Source: Streptomyces sp. NRRL WC-3626 (GTDB lineage: Bacteria; Actinomycetota; Actinomycetes; Streptomycetales; Streptomycetaceae). From it: 64,000 nucleotides of DNA. The notes under the pieces are model-generated. The model saw only the letters and a program-made list of their open reading frames with translations, was not told the DNA's origin and searched no databases. Location: positions 124,001-188,000 of the forward strand of contig NZ_JOCA01000002.1 of NCBI RefSeq assembly GCF_000718785.1. Direction: 5' to 3'. The position numbers and the translations under genes are program-made. Shown here in pieces: positions 40,502 to 49,351 of this stretch; the first letter of the stretch is position 1, and the number at the start of each line of letters is the position of its first letter.

Positions 40502-43500
40502 TCAGGAAGCCGGCCTTCGGCGCGGTCGGGTGCTCGCCAGTGCGGCGGCGCGGGCCAGGCGCCAAGCGGTGCCGTCGACGGGTTCGCCGGCGAGGTGGAG
40601 GTGCGCGGAGACCAGCGCCCGCAGCACGGCGTTCACGTCTGTGTGCGGGGCGGCGTCGAGTGCCGCGCGATGCTTGCCCAAAGCGGCATGCCGGTCCGCC
40701 CACGGGCCGTCAACCAGGTCTTCGCCGAGCGGAGTTGTCCGGAAAGCGGCCCAGCTGCCGTCCGGGACGGCGAGCACGCGGGCCTGCTCCAGCAGCTCCT
40801 TGGGGAGTCGTTCGGCGCCGGGCGGCTTCGGCTGAGCGGACAGCCAGTGCAACCCGTCCGCAGGAGAATGGTGGAGGCCGGCTGCGATGGCCACGACGTT
40901 CGCTGCCGCGAGCACTGGAGGAGGAGGCAGGTGGTGCTGGTGGGCGTGCTGGTAGGCAACGACTGCCGAGTCGGCCGCCAGGACTTCTTCCGCAGCCGTC
41001 AGCGTTGCACGGTTGCCCCACAGGCCGGTGTGCGGCTGGTACGCAGTGAAAGCGGCATCGCCGACGACGCCGGCGCCGATCAGGCGGTCGGCCCATGCGC
41101 CGAGCGTTCCCAGAGCATCGGCAGCCTGTGTAGCCTCGGCCAGCCGGACGGTCAGCATGATGTGCGGGAGTTCGTCCTCGTCCCGGGGCGTCAGCCACCA
41201 GATCGAGCGGGGAAGTTCCGCGAAGAGATCCGGCAGATGATCGACGAGCAGGGCGTGCCGGGTCGGACCCTGGCAGTACAGACGGGTGGACACGTACGGG
41301 GAGGCGCCGGGCAGTTGAGTCTGGCCGCGTGCCGCGATCGGCGCGCCCCGCAGGGGCGGCGCTGGCTGGCGCGGTGCTGCGGAGGCGAGGCAGGTGACGA
41401 TCTCGTGGGGCCGGCCGTCGCACCATCCGAAGGCGTCATCAGGCTCGGCCTCGATGAGGGTGAGCTGTCCCAGCGACCGGCGCCGGTCCAGGTGCGTGCG
41501 CAGCAGCGCGCGGTGAGACGGGTGGTCCAGGTCCAGGGGCAGCCGCTCGTCCCAGTGCTCGAGGTGGACGTGCCGGGGCAGGCGCCACCGCTCGCGCAGC
41601 GCGGCGAACTCTTCCTCCCACTCGTCGACGGGCGCGCCCGAGCCGGGCAGCCCGGTGTGCACCAGGCGCCAGGTAGTCGGGCTGAGGACGCTGCGGCCGA
41701 CCCGCACCCGAGGCTGGACGGCCAGGTGCCGGGCAGCGCCCCAGTCCCAGGCGGACAGGTTGCCGATGCTACCGACGAGCCGGCTGCCCTGGCCGCGCTG
41801 CATCTCGTCGAGGAACCGGGCGACGCCCGGGGTCTGACATTCGATCTGGAGCGGGTGCGGTATCGATGCCTCCAGCACTTGGAGGCGCGAGAGGGAAACC
41901 AGGTGCAGCCGTTCCTGGTGGCAGATCACCGCGAGGTCATCGGGCGCGAAGACGCCGGGATCCGGCTCGCGGAACTCGGACAGGGAGATCAGCGGGGCGA
42001 GCAGGCGAGGCGTGTGCGTGATGTGCAGGGCCCTGGGCAGCAGCGAGGGGAACGCCAGCTGCACGGGCAGGGCGCCGTGCACGATGGTCGGGCGGCGGGC
42101 CAGGGAGCCCAGCAGGTCGCTGGGACGGGCCTGGTGGGCGAGCAAGGCGGCGAACCGCCCGCCGCTGAAGTGCCCCCACCCGCGACCGACCCGGCGAACG
42201 GCAAGCGTGAACTCCCCGGCGTTCAGCTGCTGGACATCGGCCGCGTGCACTGAGACGACCAGCTCCACGTGGGCGGGCGCGTCCGCGGCGCTGGCTGGTT
42301 GGGGCTCGGCAAGCTGCTCGATGAGGTCCTCGTCCAGGACGAGGTCCCGCCCATCGGCGGCGGCGCGCTGCGCGAGAGTCACCAGCAGGCGGTCACGCCG
42401 CACGGTGTTCGGCCGCGGGGCACGCGCGGTGCCGTGGTAGTCCTCGGGCAGCCCGAGCCCGGTGTGCGGGTCGATCAGATCCATCAGCGGCACGAGAACG
42501 CCCTCGCCGTACCGGTCGCAAAACCGTGCGCGGTAGCGGCTCCACGCCACGGTCCCGTGCGGCTCCGGCGTGACGCGGGCCAGCACACCGGCTGCCGCCT
42601 GCGTCTCCCAGGCCACCGCGCGGGGCACGGTGAGGTCCGCGTCCATGCGTACGTCCACGGAGAGGGGCGTGGGCCGGTCGACGATCTGACGCATCTGCCT
42701 GGTGGCCGCGAGCCGATGCCGCTCCGGGTCTTGGCCGTACCGGCGGTCGAGCGAGCCGATCCGCGCGTGGATCTCCAGCACCGCCGCGACCAGGCCGGCT
42801 GCGGGAGAGGACGCGAGCACGGAGGTCTTCTTCAGCTCTTGCGCCACGTGTCCGAGGGCATTGCTCTCGGTGCTTGCGGGCTGGAGGCTGGTGAGGAACA
42901 TACGCTTGGAGATCAGCAGATCCAGCAGCTCCTCGGAGCCGGTGACGCCGAGCTCGGGGTGGGCAGTGGCGAGCTTGTCAGCCACCTCGCGGTAGGGCAC
43001 CGGGAAGGTTGCCAACCGAACGGCGGCCTCGACGGCCGCGGTGCGCCGGATGGCCACTTCGTGGACGGCGGTGCCGGTTGCCTCCAGGGCCCGCTGCTGC
43101 CAGGGAAGAACCAGCCGTTCACCGCGCGTGCGCAGCGAGTTGTTTGCCATGACCCGAAGGTTCCGCCGGATCTCCGGGACGGCTTCGAGTTGCTGCACGA
43201 CGGCGGCCACCCACTCGCCGTCGGCCCGGGTGAGCAACTGGTGATCTCGACCCCACCGAACGACGGTCTCCGAGCCGAACTCGCCTTCCGTGATGCCGGC
43301 GAACAGGCCGAACGGCGTTGGGCGCGACAGGCGCAGGACGTAGCTGAGCAGCGAGAGCGCCAGGCGCCGTACGGCCTCGGGGTCGCCGGGCCGCTCGGCC
43401 AGGTCGTCGACTTCGCGGGCGAGGTCGGGGCTCGCGTGGCGGACGGCGGTCGCGATCTGCGGGATGTTCCAGACCCGCAGGACCCACTGGTGCCAGGACG

Positions 43501-43618
43501 ACGACGCGACGGCAGCGTGCTGGGAAAGGTCCGGCAGCGGCGGGATCGGCAGGTCGTGCAGGAGTACGGAGCGCACCAGAATGCCGCGTTGGGCGCGGAA
43601 AGCGGGTTGGGAGCTCAT
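40502..43618 (-). CDS. Full-length LanB-type peptide dehydratase
   Basis: 1038 residues. The first 650 are the glutamylation domain of LanB proteins (AQRGILVRSVLLHDLP, LRLSRPTPFGLFAGITEG), the last about 300 the elimination/thiopeptide-type domain (HIMLTVRLAEATQ, LWGNRATLTAAEEVLAADS, LHHSPADGLHWLSAQP). LanB enzymes use glutamyl-tRNA to dehydrate Ser/Thr in a precursor peptide. No LanC cyclase, precursor or dedicated transporter is adjacent, so it is an orphan or works with a remote or missed peptide. AAGG precedes the ATG. Confidence 0.85.
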   Translation of the reverse strand: MSSQPAFRAQRGILVRSVLLHDLPIPPLPDLSQHAAVASSSWHQWVLRVWNIPQIATAVRHASPDLAREVDDLAERPGDPEAVRRLALSLLSYVLRLSRPTPFGLFAGITEGEFGSETVVRWGRDHQLLTRADGEWVAAVVQQLEAVPEIRRNLRVMANNSLRTRGERLVLPWQQRALEATGTAVHEVAIRRTAAVEAAVRLATFPVPYREVADKLATAHPELGVTGSEELLDLLISKRMFLTSLQPASTESNALGHVAQELKKTSVLASSPAAGLVAAVLEIHARIGSLDRRYGQDPERHRLAATRQMRQIVDRPTPLSVDVRMDADLTVPRAVAWETQAAAGVLARVTPEPHGTVAWSRYRARFCDRYGEGVLVPLMDLIDPHTGLGLPEDYHGTARAPRPNTVRRDRLLVTLAQRAAADGRDLVLDEDLIEQLAEPQPASAADAPAHVELVVSVHAADVQQLNAGEFTLAVRRVGRGWGHFSGGRFAALLAHQARPSDLLGSLARRPTIVHGALPVQLAFPSLLPRALHITHTPRLLAPLISLSEFREPDPGVFAPDDLAVICHQERLHLVSLSRLQVLEASIPHPLQIECQTPGVARFLDEMQRGQGSRLVGSIGNLSAWDWGAARHLAVQPRVRVGRSVLSPTTWRLVHTGLPGSGAPVDEWEEEFAALRERWRLPRHVHLEHWDERLPLDLDHPSHRALLRTHLDRRRSLGQLTLIEAEPDDAFGWCDGRPHEIVTCLASAAPRQPAPPLRGAPIAARGQTQLPGASPYVSTRLYCQGPTRHALLVDHLPDLFAELPRSIWWLTPRDEDELPHIMLTVRLAEATQAADALGTLGAWADRLIGAGVVGDAAFTAYQPHTGLWGNRATLTAAEEVLAADSAVVAYQHAHQHHLPPPPVLAAANVVAIAAGLHHSPADGLHWLSAQPKPPGAERLPKELLEQARVLAVPDGSWAAFRTTPLGEDLVDGPWADRHAALGKHRAALDAAPHTDVNAVLRALVSAHLHLAGEPVDGTAWRLARAAALASTRPRRRPAS

Positions 43619-43665
43619 CGCCGTGGCCTTCTTGCTGAGGGTGGTCGGGGGATCGGTGCGAGAGG

Positions 43666-44298
43666 TCAGACGTCGCCGAAGAAGTGGTCCAGGGCGTCGG
43701 CGGTGTGGGGTACTTCGGCCTCCTGGAGGTCGAGAACCTCGGCCAGGGTGGGACCTTCGTGGCCCCGCTCACCCCGGTCGCCCCGGCTCCTTGGGTAGGC
43801 GGGCGCGGGGGCAGCGGCGTGGGCCGGCGCAGGGGTGAGGCAGGCGGTGGGCATGGTCAGGCCTTCCGGTTCGGGGGAGGCGGAACAGGTGACGTCGGTG
43901 GCGAGGAGGCTGACGATTGGGTGGAGGAGCAGAGGACGGCTGAGCGGGCCGCCGTCCTGACTCACCCACCCGGAAGTGCCGTCGCACTCAGCGAATCCCC
44001 AGGTGAAGGGCGGCAGCGTGACGTGCGTGCCAGCCTTGAGGTACGTGGTGCCGGGTGGCCAGGCGGGGTCGTCGGACCGCTCGGGCAGGAAGACGCCCCA
44101 CTGCCCGGCATGCGTGAAGACCCAGCCCACGGCGGATGCCGCTGCGGATCGCGTGATCGTGTCGGTGACGAGCCGGGCGAGCGGTTCGGGCATGAGTAGG
44201 ACCTCCCAGCCCGGCCCGACCTCCCGCGTCCGCGGGCCCGCAGCGGGCCTGGGCGAGAGGTCAAGTCGTACGGCCAACACGAGAGTTGCGAGGGTCAT
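43666..44298 (-). CDS. Hypothetical protein upstream of the LanB gene
   Basis: 210 residues, not recognised. The first 140 look globular (GWVFTHAGQWGVFLPER, GTHVTLPPFTWGFAE, SRPLLLHPIVSLL). The end is different: a Pro/Ala-rich linker followed by an acidic helix, EVLDLQEAEV and ALDHFFGDV, similar in style to RiPP leader peptides but with no Ser/Thr/Cys core. 47 bp before the LanB start. Its start lies inside the P450 remnant, so it may use former P450 sequence. Confidence 0.5.
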   Translation of the reverse strand: MTLATLVLAVRLDLSPRPAAGPRTREVGPGWEVLLMPEPLARLVTDTITRSAAASAVGWVFTHAGQWGVFLPERSDDPAWPPGTTYLKAGTHVTLPPFTWGFAECDGTSGWVSQDGGPLSRPLLLHPIVSLLATDVTCSASPEPEGLTMPTACLTPAPAHAAAPAPAYPRSRGDRGERGHEGPTLAEVLDLQEAEVPHTADALDHFFGDV

Positions 44299-44590
44299 GA
44301 CGAGGTCCTTGCTGGCGTGCCTCCAGCGTGTCAGCGCCGGAAGCAGAGGTGCGGGGGGACAGCTCGACGGCGATCGCGGCCTGGCTGTAGCCGCGCAGGA
44401 GGTTGTTGAGGGCGCGAACGGGCTCCCCGTCAAGCGTCAGGTGCGTGCAGCGCGCGGCCAGGGCCCGCAGGGCGGACCGGGCCTGGAGGACGGCGAGCGG
44501 GATGCCGGCGCACAGATGCGGGCCGCCGCCGAAGGCCAGGCGCTGGTCGCTGCGCGGTCTATGGGGGCCATGGGTCCTTGGACGAAGTGG
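44261..44590 (-). pseudogene. Cytochrome P450, C-terminal remnant
   Basis: Reading leftward from about 44590 the frame gives RPRSDQRLAFGGGPHLCAG, the heme-binding Cys loop (F-x-x-G-x-x-x-C), then IPLAVLQARSALRALAA and the usual end of a P450 (NNLLRGYSQAAIAVELSP), stopping at 44261. There is no upstream P450 sequence and no start. The rest of the enzyme (about 320 residues) has been lost. The upstream 44591-44810 region is unlike any gene I can name. The remnant overlaps the next gene start in another frame. Confidence 0.8.
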
Positions 44591-44810
44591 TGGATGGGCA
44601 AAGCGGAAGGCGTGGACTGGCTACCGTGGTTGTGCTCTGGGAGCCAAGGCAGCCGGGAGAACGGCAATACGGGGGGGTGCTGCCTCGCTCGCGGCTTCCG
44701 GGACCGGACGGCGGTGCGTCCGAGCGGTCCCCCAGAGTCGGAAGCCGAAGCCCAAGAGCGAGCGCCGACGGCCGACGGCGACTAGGGCGCCGCACGTGCC
44801 GGGCTCCGGT

Positions 44811-45338
44811 CTACGTGGGAGGCCCACAGCCGCCGGGGGAGCCCGCCGCGGCGCTGGCCAACTCGGCTGTCGGAACGGCTCGATGTTGCAGGGCGTCTGC
44901 TCGAGCCGCCTCCGGCACCGTCGTGAGATCCGGCCCGGGAGCCGGGGGGTGCCCGGCCGCGTCGAGAACGGCCCCGGCATTCGCCGGAACTGAGTTGATC
45001 AGGGCCTGCGCGACCTCTGCGAGCCGGATGGTGAGGATCACCAGCTGCATGTAGCCCTCCGGTAGTGGCGCTTTGCGGATGCGGCGCGCCTGGCGGGCCA
45101 GGTCAGGGTCCGCCTCAGCGACGATCCGCTCCAGACGGGGGAGATGCTGGCGCAGGGCCGCGAGGAGCAGCATGACTTCGTTGTCGCGACGGGGCAGTGG
45201 TGACGTTCCCAGCACCCGCTCCACCAGGTCTTCGACGACGTGCAGGGTGCTGAGGGGACGAAGGCGCCGTCGTGCGAGGTAGGTGCGGGATGCGTGGCGC
45301 CCGCGCCAACCGAGCGCCGGACGCAATGCCGATAACAC
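44811..45338 (-). CDS. Helical hypothetical protein
   Basis: 175 residues, no certain family; the helical middle (MLLLAALRQHLPRLERIVAEA, GYMQLVILTIRLAEVAQALI) recalls the DUF6415 type found near Streptomyces XRE regulators. GTG at 45338 is chosen because GGAG lies five bases before it. Ends with a Pro/Ala-rich tail. Third gene of the leftward group with the anti-sigma-like gene. Confidence 0.5.
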   Translation of the reverse strand: MLSALRPALGWRGRHASRTYLARRRLRPLSTLHVVEDLVERVLGTSPLPRRDNEVMLLLAALRQHLPRLERIVAEADPDLARQARRIRKAPLPEGYMQLVILTIRLAEVAQALINSVPANAGAVLDAAGHPPAPGPDLTTVPEAARADALQHRAVPTAELASAAAGSPGGCGPPT

Positions 45339-45469
45339 GTTGTCTCCAATCAGGGGACGAGAGGCGGCCAGCGCCCGATGCTGCCGCGGGCCCAGGTCCG
45401 TGCTGCGCCTGGCTCGATCACTGGCGCCGAGGCGCTGCGGGAGTGTCGGGCTCTGCGGGCGTGTGTTGA

Positions 45470-45970
45470 TCACGGTGCATCTCCCGCGAGATCGAGGATC
45501 ACCGAGACAGCGTGAGCCAGACGTCGAAGCCGCCCCAAGCTCGCCGTGGCCGTCTGCACTTCTTGGAGGACGGCGAAGCCGTGCCGGATGACTTCCTTCG
45601 CGTCCAGACCCTGGAGCCGGACGAATCGCCCTGAGTTTTCGCACAGGGTTCGCAGGACGGCTTCCAGACTTGGTGTCCAGGCGTCGATCTGCTCGCGGTT
45701 CGGCGCGGCTGCCTCGCCCAGGATGGCTTCCAGGAGCGCTTCGGTCGCCTCCGCTTCCGCTGCTGCTGTGAACCGGGCGGTCTCCTCCAGTCGGTTCAGC
45801 AGATGCCCGAAGGCTTTCTCCCTCGCTCCGTTCGGGGCGGTGCGGGCGCGGAAGGCCGCAGCATTCGAGGGAGGCGCGTATGCGAACGAATTCGGTGAGG
45901 TGTCGGCGACCGCGTGTGCTCGCGAGTCGCGGGTGGCCATCGGAAGGAGGGCCATCGCGCGGACGCTCAT
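45470..45970 (-). CDS. Helical hypothetical protein coupled to anti-sigma-like gene
   Basis: 166 residues, unknown family. Helices around residues 50-160 (HLLNRLEETARFTAAAEAEA, then VLRTLCENSGRFVRLQG) suggest a bundle. ATGA overlap with the ATP-binding protein upstream argues for a joint function, possibly as its partner or antagonist. Confidence 0.55.
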   Translation of the reverse strand: MSVRAMALLPMATRDSRAHAVADTSPNSFAYAPPSNAAAFRARTAPNGAREKAFGHLLNRLEETARFTAAAEAEATEALLEAILGEAAAPNREQIDAWTPSLEAVLRTLCENSGRFVRLQGLDAKEVIRHGFAVLQEVQTATASLGRLRRLAHAVSVILDLAGDAP

Positions 45971-46527
45971 GATGCCCGCCTCCGGGGGGAGTCGAGCTCC
46001 GTCCAGACGGTCTTGCCACTGCCCCCCGGGTCGGTCTCGACGCCCCAGCGGTCGGACAGCTCGTCGACGAGGCACAGGCCGCGCCCGCTCGTCCGGCTCA
46101 CGGAGAGCCTCTGCTCCGTGGGCTTCACGGCGGACGGATCACGCATATCTACGCGCAGCTGGTCGTCGGACCACGCAACGGTGATCTTGACCTTCGCTCT
46201 GTGCGGCAGGTTGACGCAGCCGTGCAGGATGGCGTTGGTCATGAGCTCCGTACAGATCAGGGTGACATCGTCGGCGACGTGCTCAAGGCCGTCCTCCTCC
46301 AGACACGCACGCAACTGGCGGCGCACACGCGAGATCGCCGCCCGGTCCGCGGGGAAGGACGCTTCGAACTGGGGCTCGTTCTTCGCACCGAGCGTGACGA
46401 CGAGGTCGTGGAGTTCGGTCACCGCACACACTCCTTCAGCTGGCAGTGCCGCACCCGCATGCCTCATGACGGTGGACGGAGCTGCCAGGCAGCTAGGCGT
46501 CGTGCGCGTCAAGTGGTGCACGTTCAT
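45967..46527 (-). CDS. RsbW-like ATP-binding anti-sigma protein
   Basis: 186 residues with a GHKL ATPase domain in the last 130: N-box ICTELMTNAILHG, G1-type MRDPSAVKPT, G2 GRGLCLVDELSDRWG. Such stand-alone Streptomyces proteins bind sigma factors or anti-anti-sigma factors. GGAG lies about nine bases before the ATG. Divergent from the XRE/TPR gene, with 210 bp between them for promoters. Confidence 0.8.
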   Translation of the reverse strand: MNVHHLTRTTPSCLAAPSTVMRHAGAALPAEGVCAVTELHDLVVTLGAKNEPQFEASFPADRAAISRVRRQLRACLEEDGLEHVADDVTLICTELMTNAILHGCVNLPHRAKVKITVAWSDDQLRVDMRDPSAVKPTEQRLSVSRTSGRGLCLVDELSDRWGVETDPGGSGKTVWTELDSPRRRAS

Positions 46528-46737
46528 CGGCCACTTCTCCTCGCCTGGCAGCGTGCAATCGGCTCTGGCCCCCGAGCCGGCCCATGTGAATGAGGTCGTC
46601 GATTCCCCTGCGCCGCAAGCGGGTTGGAGGAATATCGTCTTCACGAGACAACCGCGTCTGCGAGGGGCTGGGTATCCCGGTGAGCACGCGGGAGTGGGGA
46701 ACGTGGGGAAAGATCGTTTTGGAGGCGGGGGCGCACG

Positions 46738-48120
46738 ATGGCACGGATGCGCAACGAGAAACTGGCTGCGGCCATTGCTGAACTTGGCCTGTCCCAGGCC
46801 CGTCTGGCCGCTCGCGTCAAGGCGGTGGCGGAAGAGCACGGTGTCGCCAGCCTGGCCTCCGTCGGCCGATCCCACATCACCAAGTGGGTGGGCGGAGTGA
46901 CCCCCGAGCCGCCGGCTGCCCGTATCTTGGCCGAGACGCTCTCCCGTGGCCTCGGTCGCCTCGTCACGCTCGCAGACATCGGGCTGGCGACGGACACCGA
47001 GCCCGAGCCGCAGCCGCCGGCGTGGAGCGACGACACACTGACCACGCTGGTGACGCTCGGGAGTGCGGACATGGACCTCGACCGCCGACGCCTTTTGGCC
47101 AGCACCATCCACTCGACGATCGGCTTGGCCCTTCCCGCCGAGCAGTGGTTCGAACAGGCCATGGATCGGGCCCGCGCCCGCAAACCTCTGTCGGGCCACA
47201 CCGTTACAACTCAAGACGTGGAAGACGTCCGCGAGATGTGTGACTTCTTCTCCCGGCGAGACCAGAAGCGCGGCGGGCGCGCCGGGCGCACCGCCCTGGT
47301 GGCGTACCTGCGCACGGACGTTGCTGACCTCCTGGGTAGCCACTTCCCTACCGAGGACATTCGCCGCAGCATGACGTCGGCCGCAGCGGAACTGGCCTAC
47401 CTCGCAGGATGGACAGCCTTTGACGGCGGTGAACATCCGCTCGCACTTCGCTGGTTGACCGCCGCGACCAATCTCGCGGAGGAAGCCGGCGACGCTCCCC
47501 TGGCCGGCCATACGCTGCGTGCCATGGCCCACCAAGCGGTTGACCTCGGAAACCCAGGAGAGGCCGTGCGGCTGGCCGAAGCGTCGCTTTCCAGCCGCCG
47601 GTACGCCCAGGCCTGCTGGCGAGAACGCTCGCTGCTCGGCGTCGTCCACGCCCGAGGCCTGGCGGCGAGCGGCGAGAAGAAGGCCGCTGTCGCCGCCCTG
47701 CTCCAGGCCGAACGAGACCTCAGCCGCGCCAGCGAGAGCGACAACGAGCCCAACCGCGTGTTCTTCTTCGGCGAAGCCAGCCTCGCACACGAGACCGCCG
47801 CCGCACTTCGTGACCTGGGCGATCTCCAAGGAGCTGAGAGCCAGTTCCGCCACAGTGTGCGAACTCGCCGCGGTGAGTTCACCCGAACTCACTCCGTGAC
47901 TCTGGGATACCTCGGGGCGGTACAGGCCCAGCAAGGCCACCTCGACGTCGCCTGCGAAACCTGGGGTCAGGCACTCGATGCCATGGCCGGGGTTCAGTCC
48001 GGGAGAGCTCGCGAGACCGTAGTTCAGATGCGCCGGGCCTTGTCCCCGTTCCGAAGCCGGGCAGGGAGCCGAGCCGCCGAACTCGACGCAAGGGCGCGGA
48101 CAGCCCTCGGCGTAGGCTGA
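46738..48120 (+). CDS. XRE regulator with TPR-type C-terminus
   Basis: 460 residues. An HTH (about 5-70: LAAAIAELGLSQARLAARV, SHITKWVGGVTP) and then helical TPR-like repeats through residue 440 (LAYLAGWTAFDGGEHPLAL, AMAHQAVDLGNPGEAVRLAE). A common Streptomyces architecture; the TPR part usually senses a peptide or protein partner. Confidence 0.8.
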   Translation: MARMRNEKLAAAIAELGLSQARLAARVKAVAEEHGVASLASVGRSHITKWVGGVTPEPPAARILAETLSRGLGRLVTLADIGLATDTEPEPQPPAWSDDTLTTLVTLGSADMDLDRRRLLASTIHSTIGLALPAEQWFEQAMDRARARKPLSGHTVTTQDVEDVREMCDFFSRRDQKRGGRAGRTALVAYLRTDVADLLGSHFPTEDIRRSMTSAAAELAYLAGWTAFDGGEHPLALRWLTAATNLAEEAGDAPLAGHTLRAMAHQAVDLGNPGEAVRLAEASLSSRRYAQACWRERSLLGVVHARGLAASGEKKAAVAALLQAERDLSRASESDNEPNRVFFFGEASLAHETAAALRDLGDLQGAESQFRHSVRTRRGEFTRTHSVTLGYLGAVQAQQGHLDVACETWGQALDAMAGVQSGRARETVVQMRRALSPFRSRAGSRAAELDARARTALGVG

Positions 48121-48139
48121 CGCGGCCAGGACGACGATC

Positions 48140-48162
48140 GTGGCAGTCGCTGCGACTGCCAC
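48140..48162. terminator. 10-bp perfect hairpin with 3-base loop
   Basis: GTGGCAGTCG / CGACTGCCAC around CTG, 20 bp after the XRE/TPR stop and 25 bp before the next start. No T run. It fits a terminator or attenuator between the two genes. Confidence 0.5.
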
Positions 48163-48186
48163 CCAGATCAGACCTAAGGGGCCTTC

Positions 48187-48675
48187 GTGTCCGACGAGTT
48201 CATCCAGGTGCCGGTAATCGGCCGAGTCGTTGGCGGCCACACCGGCCGTCGCGACGACTTCAAGGGCGGAGTCGAGTCGATCATCCGTCTGAACCCGGAA
48301 TTCCCCGTGGAGACCTTGAAGGGCGCCACTGAGTTCAGCCACCTTCAGGTGCTGTGGCACTTCAGCGAACGCTCGCCTGAGGACGTCGCCCTCCACGCCC
48401 GGAGCCCGCGCGACAACCCGGCGTGGCCCGAGACCGGAACCTTCGTTCACCACAATCACCGGCGCCCGGCCGGCCTGGGCGTGTCTTTCCCCAGGTTGTT
48501 GCGGATCGAGGGGCTCGACGTACATGTGACCGACCTGGATGCCGATGACGGCACACCCGTCATCGATGTGGTCGTGGTGTTCCAGGAGTTCCTGCCACGC
48601 GGCAAGGTCACACAGCCGACCTGGCCTAGCGAGATGCTCAAGGACTACTGGACCGACGCAGAAGAGCGTCCCTAA
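48187..48675 (+). CDS. TsaA/TrmO-like methyltransferase-family protein
   Basis: 162 residues. VIGRVVGGHTGRRDDFKGG, FSHLQVLWHFSER and HHNHRRPAGLGVSFPRL follow the YaeB/TrmO family, in which E. coli TrmO methylates tRNA N6-threonylcarbamoyladenosine. Here the single domain is shorter and lacks part of the SAM loop. GTG start with AAGGGG six bases upstream. Role may differ from TrmO. Confidence 0.75.
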   Translation: MSDEFIQVPVIGRVVGGHTGRRDDFKGGVESIIRLNPEFPVETLKGATEFSHLQVLWHFSERSPEDVALHARSPRDNPAWPETGTFVHHNHRRPAGLGVSFPRLLRIEGLDVHVTDLDADDGTPVIDVVVVFQEFLPRGKVTQPTWPSEMLKDYWTDAEERP

Positions 48676-48776
48676 CAGGGATCGCTTCTCCCGCGAGCGG
48701 TGCCAGTACAGGAGCGACCACGCGCGGGGAACGGCTCGTCCCCGCTCTGTGGCAAGCATCTGCATGAGCGTGCCGG

Positions 48777-49088
48777 TCACGAGGACCTCCTTGCGACCGG
48801 CACGAGGTCCCCCCGCGCAGCCAGCCACCCGCTGCAGCTTCCCGACAGCGGACGCACCCACCACTTCTTCGCGTCGTAGACACCGGGGCCGACTACCAGG
48901 AGTACGTCACAGTCCCGATTCGTGTCGTGCGCGATGCCGTCCACTTCAGGGCTCCAAGTGCCCGTCGGATGAGCCGCCGTGTCCCTCGCCAAGGACGGGA
49001 CGCAGGGCGCCCTCTTCGCAACTGTTGCCTGGTCAGATCCTGTCCGCAGTTGCGCAGACAGGTACGCGTCAATCGAGGTGGGAGGCAT
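48777..49088 (-). CDS. Small hypothetical protein
   Basis: 103 residues from ATG 49088, with GAGGA before it. The product starts MPPTSIDAYLSAQLRTGSD and has a middle segment DCDVLLVVGPGVYD. No family is recognised. It lies alone between two rightward genes, so it may be a chance frame. Confidence 0.35.
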   Translation of the reverse strand: MPPTSIDAYLSAQLRTGSDQATVAKRAPCVPSLARDTAAHPTGTWSPEVDGIAHDTNRDCDVLLVVGPGVYDAKKWWVRPLSGSCSGWLAARGDLVPVARRSS

Positions 49089-49351
49089 AGCCGGTCCTCG
49101 TCGTCGAGTTGGCGGAGGCTCGCGAGGTATGCGAAGGCACACAGAGTTAGCGAGCAGCTGCTTGCTGTTGCGACCAGCCGAGTATGGCAGCGACTTCTTC
49201 TTTACGTAAAGCGAGTCTGCGAAATTTTCTCAACGAGCTTCTTCGGTTCCTTGCGGAGCGACCGGAAGCTATCGTCATGTCGACACTTGACGTCGAGTGA
49301 GCAGTTCTCGCGTCAGCAGCCCGAGACGAAGTCCCCACAGAAGGAGTTGAC
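49089..49351. promoter_or_regulatory. AT-rich upstream region of the DUF5753 regulator
   Basis: Clearly lower in GC than the flanks. CTTTACGTAAAG (49200-49211) is a perfect 12-bp palindrome, a possible operator. A TTGACG at about 49283 could be a -35 element but I cannot place a -10 with confidence. Confidence 0.4.

Noticed and set aside
40502..43618. Assigning the LanB to a named lanthipeptide or thiopeptide class
   Set aside because: No precursor, LanC or cyclodehydratase is visible, so the class cannot be told.
45967..48864. 965-codon minus-strand frame extending upstream of the RsbW-like protein
   Set aside because: Only the last 186 codons are protein-like and have a ribosome-binding site; the rest is antisense to the XRE/TPR gene.
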